Assembly (NCBI GenBank): GCA_947579605.1
Contig: OX388317.1
Span: forward strand, 20,417,384 to 20,481,383
DNA: 64,000 nt
Source of the DNA: Athripsodes cinereus
Lineage: Eukaryota; Arthropoda; Insecta; Trichoptera; Leptoceridae
Reading direction: 5' to 3'
In this document: one piece after another, positions 1-12,139 of the stretch
Numbering within the stretch: position 1 is the stretch's first letter
Layout: each line of letters opens with the position of its first letter
Notes under the pieces: generated by a model
What the model was told of the DNA's origin: nothing
Database searches by the model: none
What the model saw: only the letters and a program-made list of their open reading frames with translations
Made by a program: the position numbers and the translations under genes

Positions 1-185
1 AATACTGTCAACTAAATTTATGTTAAATAATATAATGCTTAACAATGTTTGCAAATTTTGCTGCTTCTTTAGTTCTTATTGATTTGCCGTATATTTATAT
101 TAATTTATGTCATAACTGTATGTTTGCGTAATAGAAAAAAATAACAAAATTCCAAATTACAAAAATAACGAATTCTCGAATAAAT

Positions 186-352
186 TTAAAGACATTTTAC
201 ATATCAAATTCGGCGATGAGGTTTGCCACCCATCCTGAATGCCTTAATGTTTTGCTAGCACAGAAAGGACAGCTTGAATGTTTATTGCATGCATCTGGCC
301 TGCTGGCTACCCCACTTGTGGGCAATGTCGTGATGGTATAGTAGTAGTATTT
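186..352 (+). repeat. Rep-A copy (3' part)
   Basis: Partial copy of the dispersed Rep-A element in sense orientation. It shows the TCGGCGATGAGGTTTGCCAC block, the GCACAGAAAGGACAGCTTG block and the terminal CCCCACTTGTGGGCAATGTC..GTGATGGTATAG followed by TAGTAG. The (TAG)n tail at the right marks the 3' end. The 5' third of the consensus is absent. Confidence 0.8.
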
Positions 353-814
353 CTCGAATATAAAAAATTGCTACTTGAGTAATGGAACTGGACATTTACA
401 TGATGTTTCTATGACACTATAGTAGATAAGTTTTCGTTCCTAGACGAAAGCGTCAAATAATACCCATAACCCCTGAATATTATAGTACAACGTGCTCTCA
501 CACTTTCGAATCATAATCTCGATATTACTTACCTATTATTTGTCATTTTCTATTTTCGTTTATTTTACCAATATGAGAAAAATCTTTGCCATAGTAAATT
601 TTTATCAAGCACGTATCAGTCCAATCGTTTACCTATATCCATTTTTTCGGTCAAACTTTTCATATGCGAAAATATGAATAAATGTTTTTACCTATTGGCT
701 AACATTTTGGATGTTCTTGTTTTCGAATTATTCCACTTTTTACATGAATTTTATAATTTCAATCATATTTCAATCAAATAATGATTTTATATATATTATT
801 TATTTTTTAAATAA
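353..814. other. No feature seen
   Basis: AT-rich sequence between two Rep-A copies. A 61-codon frame at 492-677 is compositionally like chance AT-rich frames and was not accepted as a gene. Confidence 0.5.
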
Positions 815-1070
815 GTCTTGGAGCACCCGGCAAAGAATTGGTCTCTCGCTCTTGTCCGTAAGTTTTTGAGTGTCCTGAACAAGGCAGGTGTTTGAAAAAA
901 TAAAGACATTTTACATCTCAAATTCAGCGATGAGGTTTGCCACCCTTCCTAAATGTCTTATTTTTTGTTGGCACTGAGAAGACGACTTGCATGTTTATTA
1001 CATGCAGCTTGTCTGCCGGCTACCCCACTTGTGGAATATGCCGTAATGGTGTAGTGTAGTGTATTGTAAA
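815..1070 (+). repeat. Rep-A copy, near full length
   Basis: One of the longest copies. It starts at TGGAGCACCCGGCAAAGAAT, passes through CTGAACAAGGCAGGTGTTTG and the CAGCGATGAGGTTTGCCACC block, and ends in CCCCACTTGTGG..GTAATGGTGTAG with a GTAGTGTAGTG tail. It can serve as a reference for the element's order of blocks. No reading frame longer than about 60 codons is present, so it looks non-coding and SINE-like. Confidence 0.82.
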
Positions 1071-2389
1071 ATATTTTCAGCGATTGAATCTATACTGCCT
1101 ATTGAAATCATACAAATAAGATGCATATTATATATTTGCGTGTCCATTGCATCCAGTTAGTTGATCATATTATAGTAGGTATAATTATTTACTTAAAAAT
1201 CGCAAAACAATAATTGTAGTTTCTTATCCGTAAAAATATTCTAGAAAAGTATACATTAGTTGTTGTCTAAATTATCGCCTTTAAGTGATCGACCCTTAAA
1301 TTTTACTCACTATACTACTGCTAGTGACACCTGGTGAGAAAAAATGGTACCATACAAAAATTTGGCAATATTCCAAAAAGAGGTTGTCTTTATGCAGAGG
1401 GTTGTAGTTATGTACATAATATTATATTTGATACAACCCTACCACGTTTTTGATAAGGCTTAGCGGGTATCAAGTCGTCGAAAACTCTTTTTAACCGTAC
1501 TTCCCCGGATACTTTCTGTACCGGATGCGCTTAACTTGGCTTACTTGGGCTTGATACAACTTTTAAGATATTATGAATTTCCTACTAGGACCGTACCTAC
1601 CATGGATTTGTCGGATTTGAGAATGTATCCAAGTTATTGCTTTAGAGACGTGATGAGAAATGGATGATATTTGATGGATAAAATAATATAAAAGTTGTTT
1701 CAAGGCCCTTAACCACGTGTTCCAGATTATATTATGTCCTGGGTTTTGATATTTTTAACCATTTGTATATAAAAACCTCGTTTCATTTACGTTTTGGTTT
1801 CTACTTCCAATCTCTAGAGATGATTTTCTGTGATGTTTTTACTTTTTAGTACCTAGGTTTATCATGACCATCACTACCTATAACATTACGATTATTCTAA
1901 TTCATTGGAAAACACTTTGGAATAATTACTAAGATAATTACACAACAACTACCTCGTCTTGCGCAACCACTAGATTGTGCAAAACTCTCTCAAGTAGGAA
2001 ATGGAAAGGAGTCTCAACGCTTACGAATTGGCTTAAGCTGGTTCAAGTGTACTTTAGCTATGTTATGTTCAAATAACTATGTTCGATATCTGTATTAAGT
2101 GTTATGTCAACTTACAGCAACGATCTTCATGATTGTGTTCGAGGCTGTTGAAACTAGATGGTTTCAGAGAACGATTCTGTTCTAAATTGTTTATAAATAT
2201 AAAACATTTTGGTTTTTATAGAGCGAAAACTATGTTTGTGAATATTTAGAATAAATACACTTACAAGGTTCTCAGTGGTCCGGAAGATTCTTTTTGATAA
2301 ACTTCCAATTCTACGGCAGTGAAATCAGAGCGATTGGAATGTCATTAGAAGAGGAGACAGAATCGCTCTAGGCTCATTTTAATTTACAT
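1071..2389. other. No supported feature
   Basis: About 1.3 kb of AT-rich sequence without a recognisable repeat, tRNA-like region or coding frame. It is slightly less AT-rich near 1430-1640 but no frame is open there for more than a few dozen codons. Confidence 0.5.
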
Positions 2390-2510
2390 ATTTATTTATT
2401 CATTCTGACTGTACATTGATTACAAACAATTACATTAGAGGTATACGTTAAAATTAGATATCAAAATACAGAGGGAGAGTTTATCGCAAAGGAGGGTATC
2501 TCATTTATTC
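2390..2510 (-). mobile_element. LINE 3' tail, family E
   Basis: Antisense 3' end of a non-LTR element: a TTTATTTATTCATT tail followed by TGTACATTGATTACAA and then ACAGAGGGAGAGTTTATCGC. The same order recurs at 5083-5205, 14990-15125, 24490-24640 and 41101-41275. In sense the conserved core reads GCGATAAACTC followed by a purine/pyrimidine-variable CCCTCTGTATGTTG and an A-rich TAAATAAA tail, which suggests 5'-truncated copies of one LINE or SINE family. Confidence 0.6.
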
Positions 2511-2589
2511 TCATATATTTATCGAATGTAGTGTAGAGCAATAATGTGTTTATGTAAATTGTGTTGAGTAAATTTATTTAATTACTGTA

Positions 2590-3045
2590 TAATTTAAAAG
2601 GCCACAGCCGCATTTTTTTTATTTTTTTATTTTATAATATATATATATATATATAAGTAACAATGAGTGACATGACAGTTGTTACCTTTGCGTCACTTAA
2701 AGTTCATGATACACCAAGCGGTTTCACAATGATACATGCATGTAAACAAATATCTTTATCAGTGAAAATATTACAAAATTTAAATCTTAAATCTATTACA
2801 TAAAATTCAAAATCGATACTTCAAAATTATAAAGTTCTAATATTCATCAACAGATGTAAGACTATCGTAAAGTTATTATAAGTTGTGTTAAATATATCGA
2901 TGCGTACCGAAACTTCATTCAAAAGAGCCAGTGCTTTGGCGACGGGCGAGTTACGTATGATATTGGTTCTACCAATTGGCTCATAAAACAGTTTATGTCG
3001 CCTGGATCGTATTGTTAAATAAATAAATATTTTCTCGATATAAAT
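2590..3045. repeat. Simple repeat and possible retroelement tail
   Basis: Contains a T-rich run and a (TA)n microsatellite at about 2636-2655. At 2935-3045 an AAGAGCCAGTGC..GGCGACGGGCGAG block ends in GTATTGTTAAATAAATAAAT, resembling a LINE 3' end with an A-rich tail. The family was not identified. Confidence 0.35.
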
Positions 3046-3787
3046 ATTTTTGTCCTACTGATATTTTTGATAAGTTGCATTCCTTTACTCTTATTTATTC
3101 TTCTCCGAATTGGAATAATCAGGTTTATATATTTATTTATTTTTCATTAAATATAGTTTACGCCTTTTTACAAGAAACATGAACAAGAATATTATAGGTA
3201 CAGTTTTCAATTACAAGAAATAAAATTAATCAATAAAAAAACAAAAACAAGCAAACATGACTAGGTACATTAGTACTCTATCAACATATAGATAGATACT
3301 ATTTGAAATTGTTGTGTAATTAGGCTTATTCAAAACTTAATTCACCTTTGAAATTTTTGATTAATGATGTTTGATATGATGTAAGATAAAAATTGATAGA
3401 TAATCTTTCTAAGAAAACTGAACAGGTTTGAATAATAATTGATTAAAGTTTAATTGACAGTTGAATCATTAATTTCTTGATATTTTTTTGCTAGATGAAG
3501 TTTAATGACCGAAGGAATATTCAAATGGTACGATTTTTATTGAATCCATAGACGTATTATTATATCATAGACTAGAAACTCTATGAGGTATAAAAAAGTC
3601 ATGGATTCAAATCTCTTTTCTTCTTCATCTTTTTGTAAAATAAAATACCTCAAATCTCTTTTACCCTAGTGGTAAGAAAGGGATCATAATTAGTTTGCTA
3701 ATTTTTATAACTAATTGTACGTTTATTGTTAGAACTGTATGATCCATTATAAAGAATAAATAAAAAGATATATAAAAAATACTCTGG
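3046..3787. other. No supported feature
   Basis: AT-rich sequence with no repeat or frame that could be supported. Confidence 0.45.
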
Positions 3788-3930
3788 TTTGCTGAGGTTT
3801 GATCTGTCCATCCTGAATGTCTTAATTTTTTTGTTGACACGGAGACGATTGTATGCATGTTTATTATGTGCAGCTGGTCTGATGACTACCGCACTTGTGG
3901 GCTATGCCGTGATGGTATAGTAAGAGTAGA
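3788..3930 (+). repeat. Rep-A copy (3' part)
   Basis: Sense copy from the GCTGAGGTTTGATCTGTCCA block to CGCACTTGTGGGCTATGCCG TGATGGTATAG, with a short GTAAGAGTAG tail. The blocks are diverged but collinear with the copies at 186 and 815. Confidence 0.75.
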
Positions 3931-4138
3931 AGAGAAACTAAAAAATTCTGTTGGTGCTAATCGAAGCATTGATAAATAATAATTTCATATCAATCCTATA
4001 CAAACGTTGCGTTGGTCCAATTCTGTGAAATAGTCTATTGTTATGAATAGGGGTATGATGTACAAAACTTTCGATAACTGGGAGTGAAACAGTAATGGTT
4101 TATTAATGTCATGTAGATAAGCGAAATAGCTAAAAATT

Positions 4139-4262
4139 TTTTTTTTTATTTTTTATTTAACAATAATTATACAGACATTACAATACATAGACTATTTGAT
4201 AAAACTTAAATCTAAACATCCTCCTTATAGAGACAAGTCTCGTGTAAAGGAGGGTTCTCGGT
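4139..4262 (-). mobile_element. LINE 3' tail, family D (two-stem RNA motif)
   Basis: A T-rich stretch at the left, an AT-rich spacer, then a compact structured motif. CCTCCTT (4220-4226) pairs with AAGGAGG (4247-4253), and inside it GAGAC (4230-4234) pairs with GTCTC (4237-4241), followed by GTG. The same layout recurs at 38309-38375, and a related version with different stem sequences occurs at 46462 and 62531. This is consistent with an RT-recognised 3' structure of a non-LTR family. Confidence 0.5.
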
Positions 4263-4534
4263 AAATATGTCTATTGTGTCGATATTAACTTGAATTTTGA
4301 GAGAATCAATGTGTACGGAATTTCTGGTCTATAACATTATTATATTGTCTATGATTGAATCTAGAAAATGTTTTAGTCTGTGTGTCTGTTTTTTATTCTT
4401 ATATAGATAAATAAATTTAAAAAAATATATTTTGAAGCAACGTTTATCCCCATCACACATCGCACATTCTGTTAATTGTATGTATATATTACATAATATT
4501 ATAGAAGTTATGAAGTTTTTTCAATTACCCCACA

Positions 4535-4812
4535 AAAGGCCGGTATTTGAAAACATCACGAAGTCAACATCTTTGATTTAACAATGAGGCACGCTACCCA
4601 TTCTGAATGTCAACCTGTAGGTCCATCACATTTAATTAGTCCACTGGCAACCTACTTGAAATATTTTCCGCGATGATAATATAAGTACGTACAGAGATGG
4701 ATTTCCACCAAAAATTAAACTGTACAAAAAAATATTGAATTTACATGTATTATTTTTTGGCACAGAAAAGACGACTTGTATGTTTATCACAATTTAAATG
4801 TGATGGTGTGAG
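4535..4812 (+). repeat. Diverged Rep-A fragments
   Basis: Two degraded pieces. 4535-4690 keeps AAAAGGCCGGTATTTGAAAA, TTAACAATGAGGCACGCTAC and CCACTGGCAACCTACTTG. 4738-4812 keeps TTTTTTGGCACAGAAAAGAC and GTATGTTTATCAC. Order and orientation agree with the family. Confidence 0.55.
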
Positions 4813-5082
4813 TGAATTAATGAATGCCTGTAGAAAACAACGCATATAATATGGACAAGATGTTAACTTATTGGATTTGCCACTTGTGTTAGACACCGGG
4901 TTGCTATAGATAGATAGAAAGACAAAGATTCTTCATTTTGTACCATGTTTTGTGCAAAGTAGGTTTTTAATGTCTTATGGTAATTGATAATGGTCTTAGA
5001 AGTCGAAAGAAAGATGTCTCTCTCTCTCTCTGTGGTAGAGCGAAACGCTTGTTCCAATTTGTCCAATCTTCAAGTTTTTTTT

Positions 5083-5205
5083 TATTTATTTATTCATTAT
5101 TTACTATCCATTGATCACAATGCTAACAATTGTACAGAAAAACACATTAATTAAATACAATCAACATACAGAGGGCGAGTTTATCTCAATGACTCGATCT
5201 CTTCA
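5083..5205 (-). mobile_element. LINE 3' tail, family E
   Basis: T-rich tail, then ATCCATTGATCACAATGCTA and CAACATACAGAGGGCGAGTT followed by TATCTCAATGACTCGATCTC and TTCAAACTTACCC. It is the best-preserved of the family-E tails. A 71-codon frame across it is not evidence of a gene. Confidence 0.62.
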
Positions 5206-5991
5206 AACTTACCCAACGTATTTTGCTATCAAAGTTATCACTTATCCATTATTGAACAATATAATATCATTCTTTTTGCAGCAGAAAGTGTGCGACAGTT
5301 TCATATCTTACAAGACAATGTATTAGAAGCGTTTCTTCTCATTAAAGTCGATTATTACTATGTATTATTATTTGCAGCGTTGATATTGTATTGTTTTGTT
5401 AGAATTATCACGTTTACTGTTATTCACAACCTAGTCACCTTAACCAAAGACAATTGTGAGATAATTCTCTTGATATTATATTATATTTGAAACTTATGTA
5501 CGTGGTACTGTTGTATCTTTCCATACTTTTCACATTTTTTATTTCGACTTTAGTTCACAGAACATACACATTAGCGCTAATTGCGTTTTGTGTTATACAC
5601 AAAATGTTCATAATTAACATAACTTTAAAACAATATTGTTATTGTAACTGAAAGTTTGCCACATATTGTATTTTGTCTGTCTGTCCGTCTAACGTGAATA
5701 CAGCTACAAAGCGTGAATTGATTTAATTTATTTTTCAAAATTTATTCGTTTACTAAGAACTTGATATAATATACACGACATAATATAATGTTTTCGTCTG
5801 TCACATTGCTACTGAAGATATATATTTCTTATTTCAAAAGGAATTTGGAGTTTCTTTAGAATATTGCACTTTCTATTAATAGAATTCCTTTAAAGGAATA
5901 ACCTTATTTTATTATTACGTCATAAATCGGTAGGTACTTTCTTTCATTGCTGCTTCTTTAGAACAGAGATTCAAAACAGATCCTACTTAGA
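5206..5991. other. No supported feature
   Basis: AT-rich sequence with no repeat, tRNA-like motif or coding frame that I can support. Confidence 0.45.
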
Positions 5992-6197
5992 TTTTTTTTT
6001 TTTCTTTTTTTTTTTTTTTTTAAAAAAAATATATCTGGGTTTTGTTTGTTATAAACCCAAATACAACCTTATACACCTTTCACAGTAAGCTACTAAAAGC
6101 TTGTGTCGTGAAAGGGGAGTTTGCCGGTACCTGGTATCGAACCACGGACCCCTTGTTCACGAGGCCGAGACTCTACCTCCAGGCTACCGACGAACTC
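5992..6197 (-). mobile_element. tRNA-derived SINE (SINE-1), near full length
   Basis: In the minus-strand sense the element starts at GAGTTCGTCGGTAGCCTGGA and has a tRNA-like A box (complement of 6166-6185) and a B box GGTTCGATACC (complement of 6133-6143). The body CAAACTCCCCTTTCACGACA is followed by GCTTACTGTGAAAGGTGTAT and TATTTGGGTTTATAACAAAC, and it ends in an A-rich tail at the left. Internal RNA polymerase III boxes at tRNA-like spacing identify it as a tRNA-derived SINE. Nearly identical sequence occurs at 22437-22626. Confidence 0.88.
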
Positions 6198-8084
6198 AAT
6201 ATTGTATGATGAAAGTCAATATTTTCAATTACGAGTAAGTATGCATGACCCATATAAATGTTATAATATTTTATTCTAATTGTGCAATTTCTACATAAAT
6301 AAAAAAAAAACTATTTTTACGACAATAATTTTCATTTTATTCTATCGTGATCTTTTCATTCGTCAATTCTGACGGAAAATTTGACAACATAACATTTAGA
6401 ATATTTTATTTAATAGTGCGCTCTGTTATTTTGCGCTAGACAACAAAGTTATAACTTATGCAAAAATGAGGTTTACAGAGCGAAATAATTGTAACGCACG
6501 ACATTTGCATTATTATTAATAATAATGAAGTAACGAGAAATTAATCACACTCGGATGTTTCAAATCTATAAGAACTAACTCGTAATGAATTTGAGTTTTT
6601 TTTTATTATTTTTATTTTATTTTATTTATTTCACACAATACAACATAAAACAACTACAATAATATAACAGTCTCGCCAATGCTATGAAAACAGATTTGTC
6701 AACGCGTTCCTTTTCATAATAACAATTTATAAGAAATTTAAATGTTAAAATTATTTAGCAGTGTAGTTACCCTAAATACGAGCCAGATGCAAAAGAAAAT
6801 GTTCATGATAAAAGATTTTTAGTGCTACGAGTATTTGAATAAGAGCATTTTTGCTATGAATATGTTTTTACATATCATTATACCTTTATTCTAGACACTG
6901 CTTCAATAAATTGTATAAAAATAAATTGTAATTAATGAGTGCAATTGCTAGTAATTCAGTACCTCAAAAACTCGATAAGTCGAATAAAATAATAATGTCT
7001 TTTAGAAAACTTCTATATCTCTGTAAGTAAGATGATACTCTTGAAAAAAAAACCGCTATATCACAAATCTCAAGCGACTAGAGCAGTGACCAGAATTAGG
7101 TCACGTAAATTAAACCCTTCAAGTTAACGGTACATTGTGAAGGTGTGTCACACATGACATATTATAACTAATAGGCGGATAATTTGTTAAACTAGCCAGA
7201 AATTTTATGTTATTTTATTTATTGGTAAAAAGTATAAAACAGACAACAACTATAAATATGTTTAACAAAAATAGAAATAAGTCGTTAAGTAAATAAATTC
7301 TATTACCTAATATTTCATGTACCAGTTTTATATTTAGCGTTTATTCTGTAGTAGTCAAGCCTTAGTATAAATTACATAATAATGGTAGTACCAATTCATT
7401 AAGTATAAACAAACTATTAATTTATTAAACAAACAACTTTCGGCTACAAGACTTTATAATTAATATTCTCTTTACAAAACAAACCAATTTGATACTAATA
7501 ATAGTAAACTACAACTAGCTACCTAAATTAAATTCAGTAACATTTGATAAAAGCACTGGCGGCTCTACGTTTTGCGCAACATGGAAGAAAATGTCCACCC
7601 AAAGTGGTTATAGAAAGCCCTTGAGCTAGTGTTAGAGCTATTCTAGAAGTCACTTCAAGGCATTCGTGGATGTGTGGGTCTCAAGATGGGATCTGCTACG
7701 TCAGCCGGGTCCCCCGCTCACTGACGTGTAGGGTCGGAGATGCCATCACTGGCATAGTAGTAATGAGAGACTAGAGAGAGTTAAAATATAAATAAATTGT
7801 CACCTAAACGGATAAATCGGAGTCCATAGACTCCTAAAATATCCGACAAATAAAGTTATTTCAACGTAAGTCACATCAATAGATCTTATGATTGTTGACT
7901 TAAAATGATCGATTGCTTGTTTTGTGAGAGAATTCTGTGTGCTTGCATAATGAACTGTATGGATTTGATGAAGGCGAAAGAAATGTACAAGAATAAGTTG
8001 GTATGGCAGATTTCTCTTTGCCAATCCTCAGGAAGTCAGGGATTCGAAACATGGATAGATAGGTAATTAAGAAACCATACCACA
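6198..8084. other. Mostly featureless; short GC-richer block
   Basis: AT-rich, with T-rich runs near 6598-6640 and 7205-7225. The block at 7553-7755 is clearly more GC-rich, starts CACTGGCGGCTCTACG and ends near CCATCACTGG, suggesting an old repeat, possibly hAT-like. No target duplication or coding frame could be shown. Confidence 0.35.
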
Positions 8085-8170
8085 TACCATAGCACAGAGA
8101 GAGCTACTTGCATATTTAGCTCATGAAGTTTGTCCACAGGCTACTCGTACACTTATGGGAAATGTATGAA
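8085..8170 (+). repeat. Rep-A fragment
   Basis: Degraded 3' part of Rep-A: GCACAGAGAGAGCTACTTGC, TCATGAAGTTTGTCCACAGG and CACTTATGGGAAATGTATGA line up with the family order. Confidence 0.5.
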
Positions 8171-8984
8171 TTTACAATATATATTTTTTTTCTTTAAATT
8201 GTACACAATTGTTTAGAATCTTAAAATAAACCGCAAAAAAAACGCTTTCAATAGACGTGTCTCATTTTGTGTTTTATCTGAATAGAATATAGGTATATTG
8301 TGAAAATTATTGGGCTTTATAAATCACGAGGCCCTAAAAAAATCAGAAACGATTCTGATTAAAGGTGTAGTCTTACAAAGTAAACCTTTCAAACTAAGTC
8401 TGAAAAGAAAGAAGAACAAACTCGACTTCAGTAGTAGACTTTGCAGTAAGGAGTCGAAGCAAGTATTAAGTTACTACATTATTTTTGTATGAATAAAACA
8501 CGTGGATATATTTTGTATAATTTGATTTAATCAAGTATGTTTATTTAATTAACTACCTACTTCTAGCAGTAGTTACGAGTACGGAATGTTTATACAGTGT
8601 TTTATATTTCAAACACTGTAATGTACGATACGTTCATCGCGTTTATCTTGTCAAAGCTGATGATAGTAAGGGTAAAAGCTTAAATCTTTAATTTCATGCA
8701 GACGTGATATTTTTTGACAAACTTTCTGAAACACTTTCTGACATTCTATGTTTTCTGGGCTGATGTATTTCCGGGTAAGGATTCTTTTTTACTGTTAATA
8801 TAAGTGAACACAGAAATAAAACAATAATTAAGTATCTAACATTAAAATGATCTCAAGAAAAAAAAATGTGCTACAGCAGTGCAGTCCAGGATTTGCGTGA
8901 GTTTACCACCTCCACCCACCATAGCTTCTAGAACCAACTTTTGTTTCCCGGCAATCCACTCATAACGAGTGAACTATATACCCT
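8171..8984. other. No supported feature
   Basis: AT-rich. A 60-codon frame at 8310-8492 is lysine/serine-rich, has no recognisable domain and was not accepted. Confidence 0.45.
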
Positions 8985-9200
8985 TAAACGCAGTAGCCAT
9001 CAGCGGACTAACTTTATGTAACAAACATGCAAGTTGTCCTCTCTGTTCAAATAAAAAATAATTCATTCAAGATATGTGACATTGCCGAATTTATGATGTT
9101 AAATATAATGTTTTAATACGGAACGTTTTTCGAATACCTTACTGAAATGAGTGGAAAACCCATTCGATTCCGCAGATTTTTCAAGAAAAGTAATCCGAAT
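8985..9200 (-). repeat. Rep-A copy
   Basis: Antisense copy: GTAGCCATCAGCGGACTAAC, AACATGCAAGTTGTCCTCTC, then TTTCGAATACC and GAGTGGAAAACCC in the order expected for the reverse complement of Rep-A. It is followed directly by the LINE tail at 9216. Confidence 0.65.
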
Positions 9201-9215
9201 TCCACAAAATATTCA

Positions 9216-9362
9216 TATTTTTTATTTATTTATTTATTTATTTTATTCTTCTTGCACATCATCATTCATATAACAAATAAAATAAAGCAATATACACAGG
9301 AAAAAATGTGATGATGTGCAGTGGCGAGATTATCACTATATAGTGATTTCTTCCATCTAACC
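9216..9362 (-). mobile_element. LINE 3' tail, family C, with 7-bp target duplication
   Basis: Antisense 3' fragment of a non-LTR element. It has a TTTATTTATT-type tail at the left, CTTGCACATCATCATTCATA, and at the right the sense motif GGTTAGATGGAAGAAATCAC folding on itself (ATCACTATATAGTGAT) before AATCTCGCCACTGCACATC. ATATTCA flanks it on both sides (9209-9215 and 9363-9369). It is about 147 bp, heavily 5'-truncated. Relatives lie at 18500, 31171 and 41325. Confidence 0.7.
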
Positions 9363-9383
9363 ATATTCAAGTACAGTATATTA

Positions 9384-9575
9384 CTTCTACTACTATACCA
9401 TCACGGCATATCCCTCAAGTGGATTAGGCAGCAGACCAGCTGATTGTAAGAAACATGCAAGCTGTCCTCTTCGTGCCAATATAAAATCTAGACATCTAGG
9501 ACGGGTGGCAAACCTCATCGCTGAATTTAAGGTGTAAAATGTCTTGATTTTTCGAATACCAGCCTTTTAAGTATA
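9384..9575 (-). repeat. Rep-A copy
   Basis: Well-preserved antisense copy. It starts with CTACTACTATACCATCACGG, continues CAGCAGACCAGCTG, AACATGCAAGCTGTCCTCTT, GGGTGGCAAACCTCATCGCT and AAAATGTCTTGATTTTTCGA, and fades near 9575. Confidence 0.8.
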
Positions 9576-10529
9576 AGTATAATATCATCAGTTTTTTTCC
9601 AGATTCTTTAAATCCCGGAAACTCCGCTCTTTCACAGCTCCTTCACTATTTATAGAACATAATAATACCTTATGCATAATTTGAGTACTTCTTGCATGTA
9701 TTATTTTACCTACAGCATACACCCACTATCACAATATTGTCTCATGATTAAAAATTAACCATTCTGAAAGCTAAATCCACTTGCTTTATAAATGCAACAG
9801 CACAGCATGCAATATTTATTTTGAATTAGCTTTTGCCGTCAGCTAACTACTATACTGCTTTTCACTACCTAAATGCTGCTAAAATACTGAAACTGAATAT
9901 CAACCATCTACAGTGTATTGTCCTTAAATGTTAAACGAATATCCGATAATTATTCGGTATTCTACCTAAAATTTCTATCTAACCGAATGTCGCGTATCAA
10001 TCCATTATCCCGAAATTAAAAATATTCCTAGAGTGCGATATTTATTTAATTTTCTATCAAAATCAACCCTTATGAAGCACAATATATTGAGGATTCCGGC
10101 AAGAGGCTTAGAGGAAGGGCAACGCGCAGATAGCGTGAAATATTGGGACAAGATACGCGGAACTATGATGCAGAATAGCAGACCCCACCACCATGCAGGA
10201 CATATTATGTGTCCAAGGAGACAAAGAAGAAAATCATCATAAATTAGTAATTGAATTTAATGTTTCAGTGTCAACACTGTGACACGACATTGTATAATTT
10301 AAATCACACTGTTTTTCAGACGTGTTTTTAGTATGTACCTTTTATACACAGTGTTATTTCATATTTTTTTTTTAATTAATAACCATCATTTTCTAAACAG
10401 TTGGATATTTGTCTAAGCAATACACCTAACAAGTTAATAAATTGATTGAATTTTTGACGCCAACTACTATCAAAACAGGATTTCACATGTTCAGTGATGT
10501 GTTAATGTCGTTAATCATCTTTGGATTCA
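9576..10529. other. No supported gene; weak coding-like patch
   Basis: Mostly AT-rich. Bases 10085-10235 are GC-richer and open in one frame (69 codons from 10033). The patch resembles the decayed charged C-terminus of a LINE polyprotein, but I cannot assign it. Confidence 0.25.
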
Positions 10530-10650
10530 TGGCATTCTAGACGAATCATTCACATCGATTCAAATCCAGGAAGAACAGAAACGTTCAATTCATTCTAGGA
10601 ATCGAATCCACGAAGCTTCGCTAACAAGACGAGTGTGTTAACCATAGATC
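10530..10650 (-). mobile_element. tRNA-derived SINE head (SINE-A)
   Basis: On the minus strand TGGTTAACACACTC resembles an A box (complement of about 10631-10646) and GGATTCGATTCC is a B box (complement of 10598-10609). Downstream sequence in sense contains CTGTTCTTCCTGGATTTGAA. Similar downstream sequence follows the B-box-like sites at 26707 and 30957, so these are three copies of one diverged SINE family. A complete tRNA fold is not present. Confidence 0.5.
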
Positions 10651-11738
10651 CAAATGGGTATTTACTTGATTGGTATGATGTGTGCACGGTGCGTATAATT
10701 ATGTGAGCTTTCGTTAAGAAAGTATGATACAGCGTCTCGATTCTTATGAATCAATACGAGGCTCGTTGAGAGCACTTATTAAACGCGGGCAACATTCCCA
10801 ATTCATCTGTTCCATACTTATCACATATCGTAAAAGTTTCGTAAAGTTGGAAGCTAAAAAGTCTTAATTTCTTTAGACGAAATTTTTTTGAAATTTGGTA
10901 ATACAGTTTACCAAAACAAAAATAAAGGGTCCTCAGTATCAACCAAATTTTTCAAGTCGAATATTCGATTATCCAGTTTCGTATCTCACTGGATATTCGT
11001 TATTCAGTATCCGATAAAGTAACTATTTTTAACACCTCTAATTTTTCACTACTTGTTATGTTGTGATCATGTTCCGAGAATTTCAGAGCAGAGAATGTTA
11101 TATAAATTATGCAAAATTTTACAAGTGAATTTTCAATGATCTCATAAATTGTACCTACCCCATTACACCTATTTATAGTTTTAGACAAAACGATCGACCA
11201 GTCCATTCTGAATTGTTTTGTAAAAACGTAGAGATTTTTTATAAAAGATGAGTCTAGGTTTGAAGTGATCCCAAATACATTTCATAGATCCTTGCAGTTA
11301 GCAATATTTTTGTGTCATGTAGTTGGAATACGTCAGTGACGTGAGGTTTCGAATCCAAAATCTTAGAAATAAAATTCCGAGACTATGTATTATCGGACTA
11401 CGAACCACCACAATTAAGGTACTGTTTATCTCAACCAAATTTGAAATTATCGAATAGACATTTCTGATGTATATTCCTAGGTTCGAACAATTATGTTTTT
11501 TAGCATCCCTTTTTTATATATATATATCTCTCTCTAGTCTGTATTTTTGTTTGCATATTATTTTTGTAAAGCATTTATCAATAAGGTAATAATTTGGCTT
11601 GTTTTTCGAATTCGACATCGAAATCTATCTAATAATTGAAGGAGTTAAATGTTTTTTCGTTAACAATCCTGGTGATTGTTTATTTATGCCACAATGTTCC
11701 CCTATCTCGTACACGTGTTTTTGGCGTCTTATAAAAGA
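10651..11738. other. No supported feature
   Basis: AT-rich. It includes a (TA)n(TC)n microsatellite near 11513-11537. Short frames on both strands lack recognisable domains. Confidence 0.45.
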
Positions 11739-12139
11739 ATACATCGATGTTTTAAAGCACAGAAGACACATGTCCACATTTGACAGCTTCCAGAAAACAG
11801 GTTTTCAAAGTTTGAAATTGATGAAACTGATTAACTAATTTTCTATTAATTTAGAAGATTTCCTTGATAGACATGTGCTTTTTGAGAATTAAAAAAGTCA
11901 ATATAAATCCATTCTCAAATAAATGCATTCTCAAATCTTGTATGTGTTGCATCTGTGCACAAAACAAAGTTCATATATGGACGCGTGACATTTGGTTTTT
12001 GTTCATTATTTCGATAATGATATAAGTATTATTGATAATTATGTACTCAGGACATGGATGACAATCTTATAAGAACGTATATTAACTCATTTTACCTAAA
12101 TAGTGGACATGTGTCTTTTGTGCTTTGAACCATCGATAT
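11739..12139. mobile_element. Non-autonomous DNA transposon, shorter copy of the 40.1-kb element
   Basis: Left end ATACATCGATG..TTTAAAGCACAGAAGACAC followed by ATGTCCACATTTGACA. The right end is the inverted ATGTGTCTTTTGTGCTTTGA..CCATCGATAT. The interior shares GACATTTGGTTTTTGTT and TATTAACTCATTTTACCT with 40070-40628 but is about 160 bp shorter. Terminal inverted repeats of roughly 35-40 bp and no transposase frame point to a MITE. TA is a possible target duplication, but the exact ends are uncertain. Confidence 0.7.

Noticed and set aside
6130..6190. tRNA gene on the minus strand
   Set aside because: Same reason: it is the head of a repeated SINE with a tail and near-identical copy at 22437.
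7553..7755. hAT element starting CACTGGCGG
   Set aside because: No matching opposite end or 8-bp duplication could be shown.
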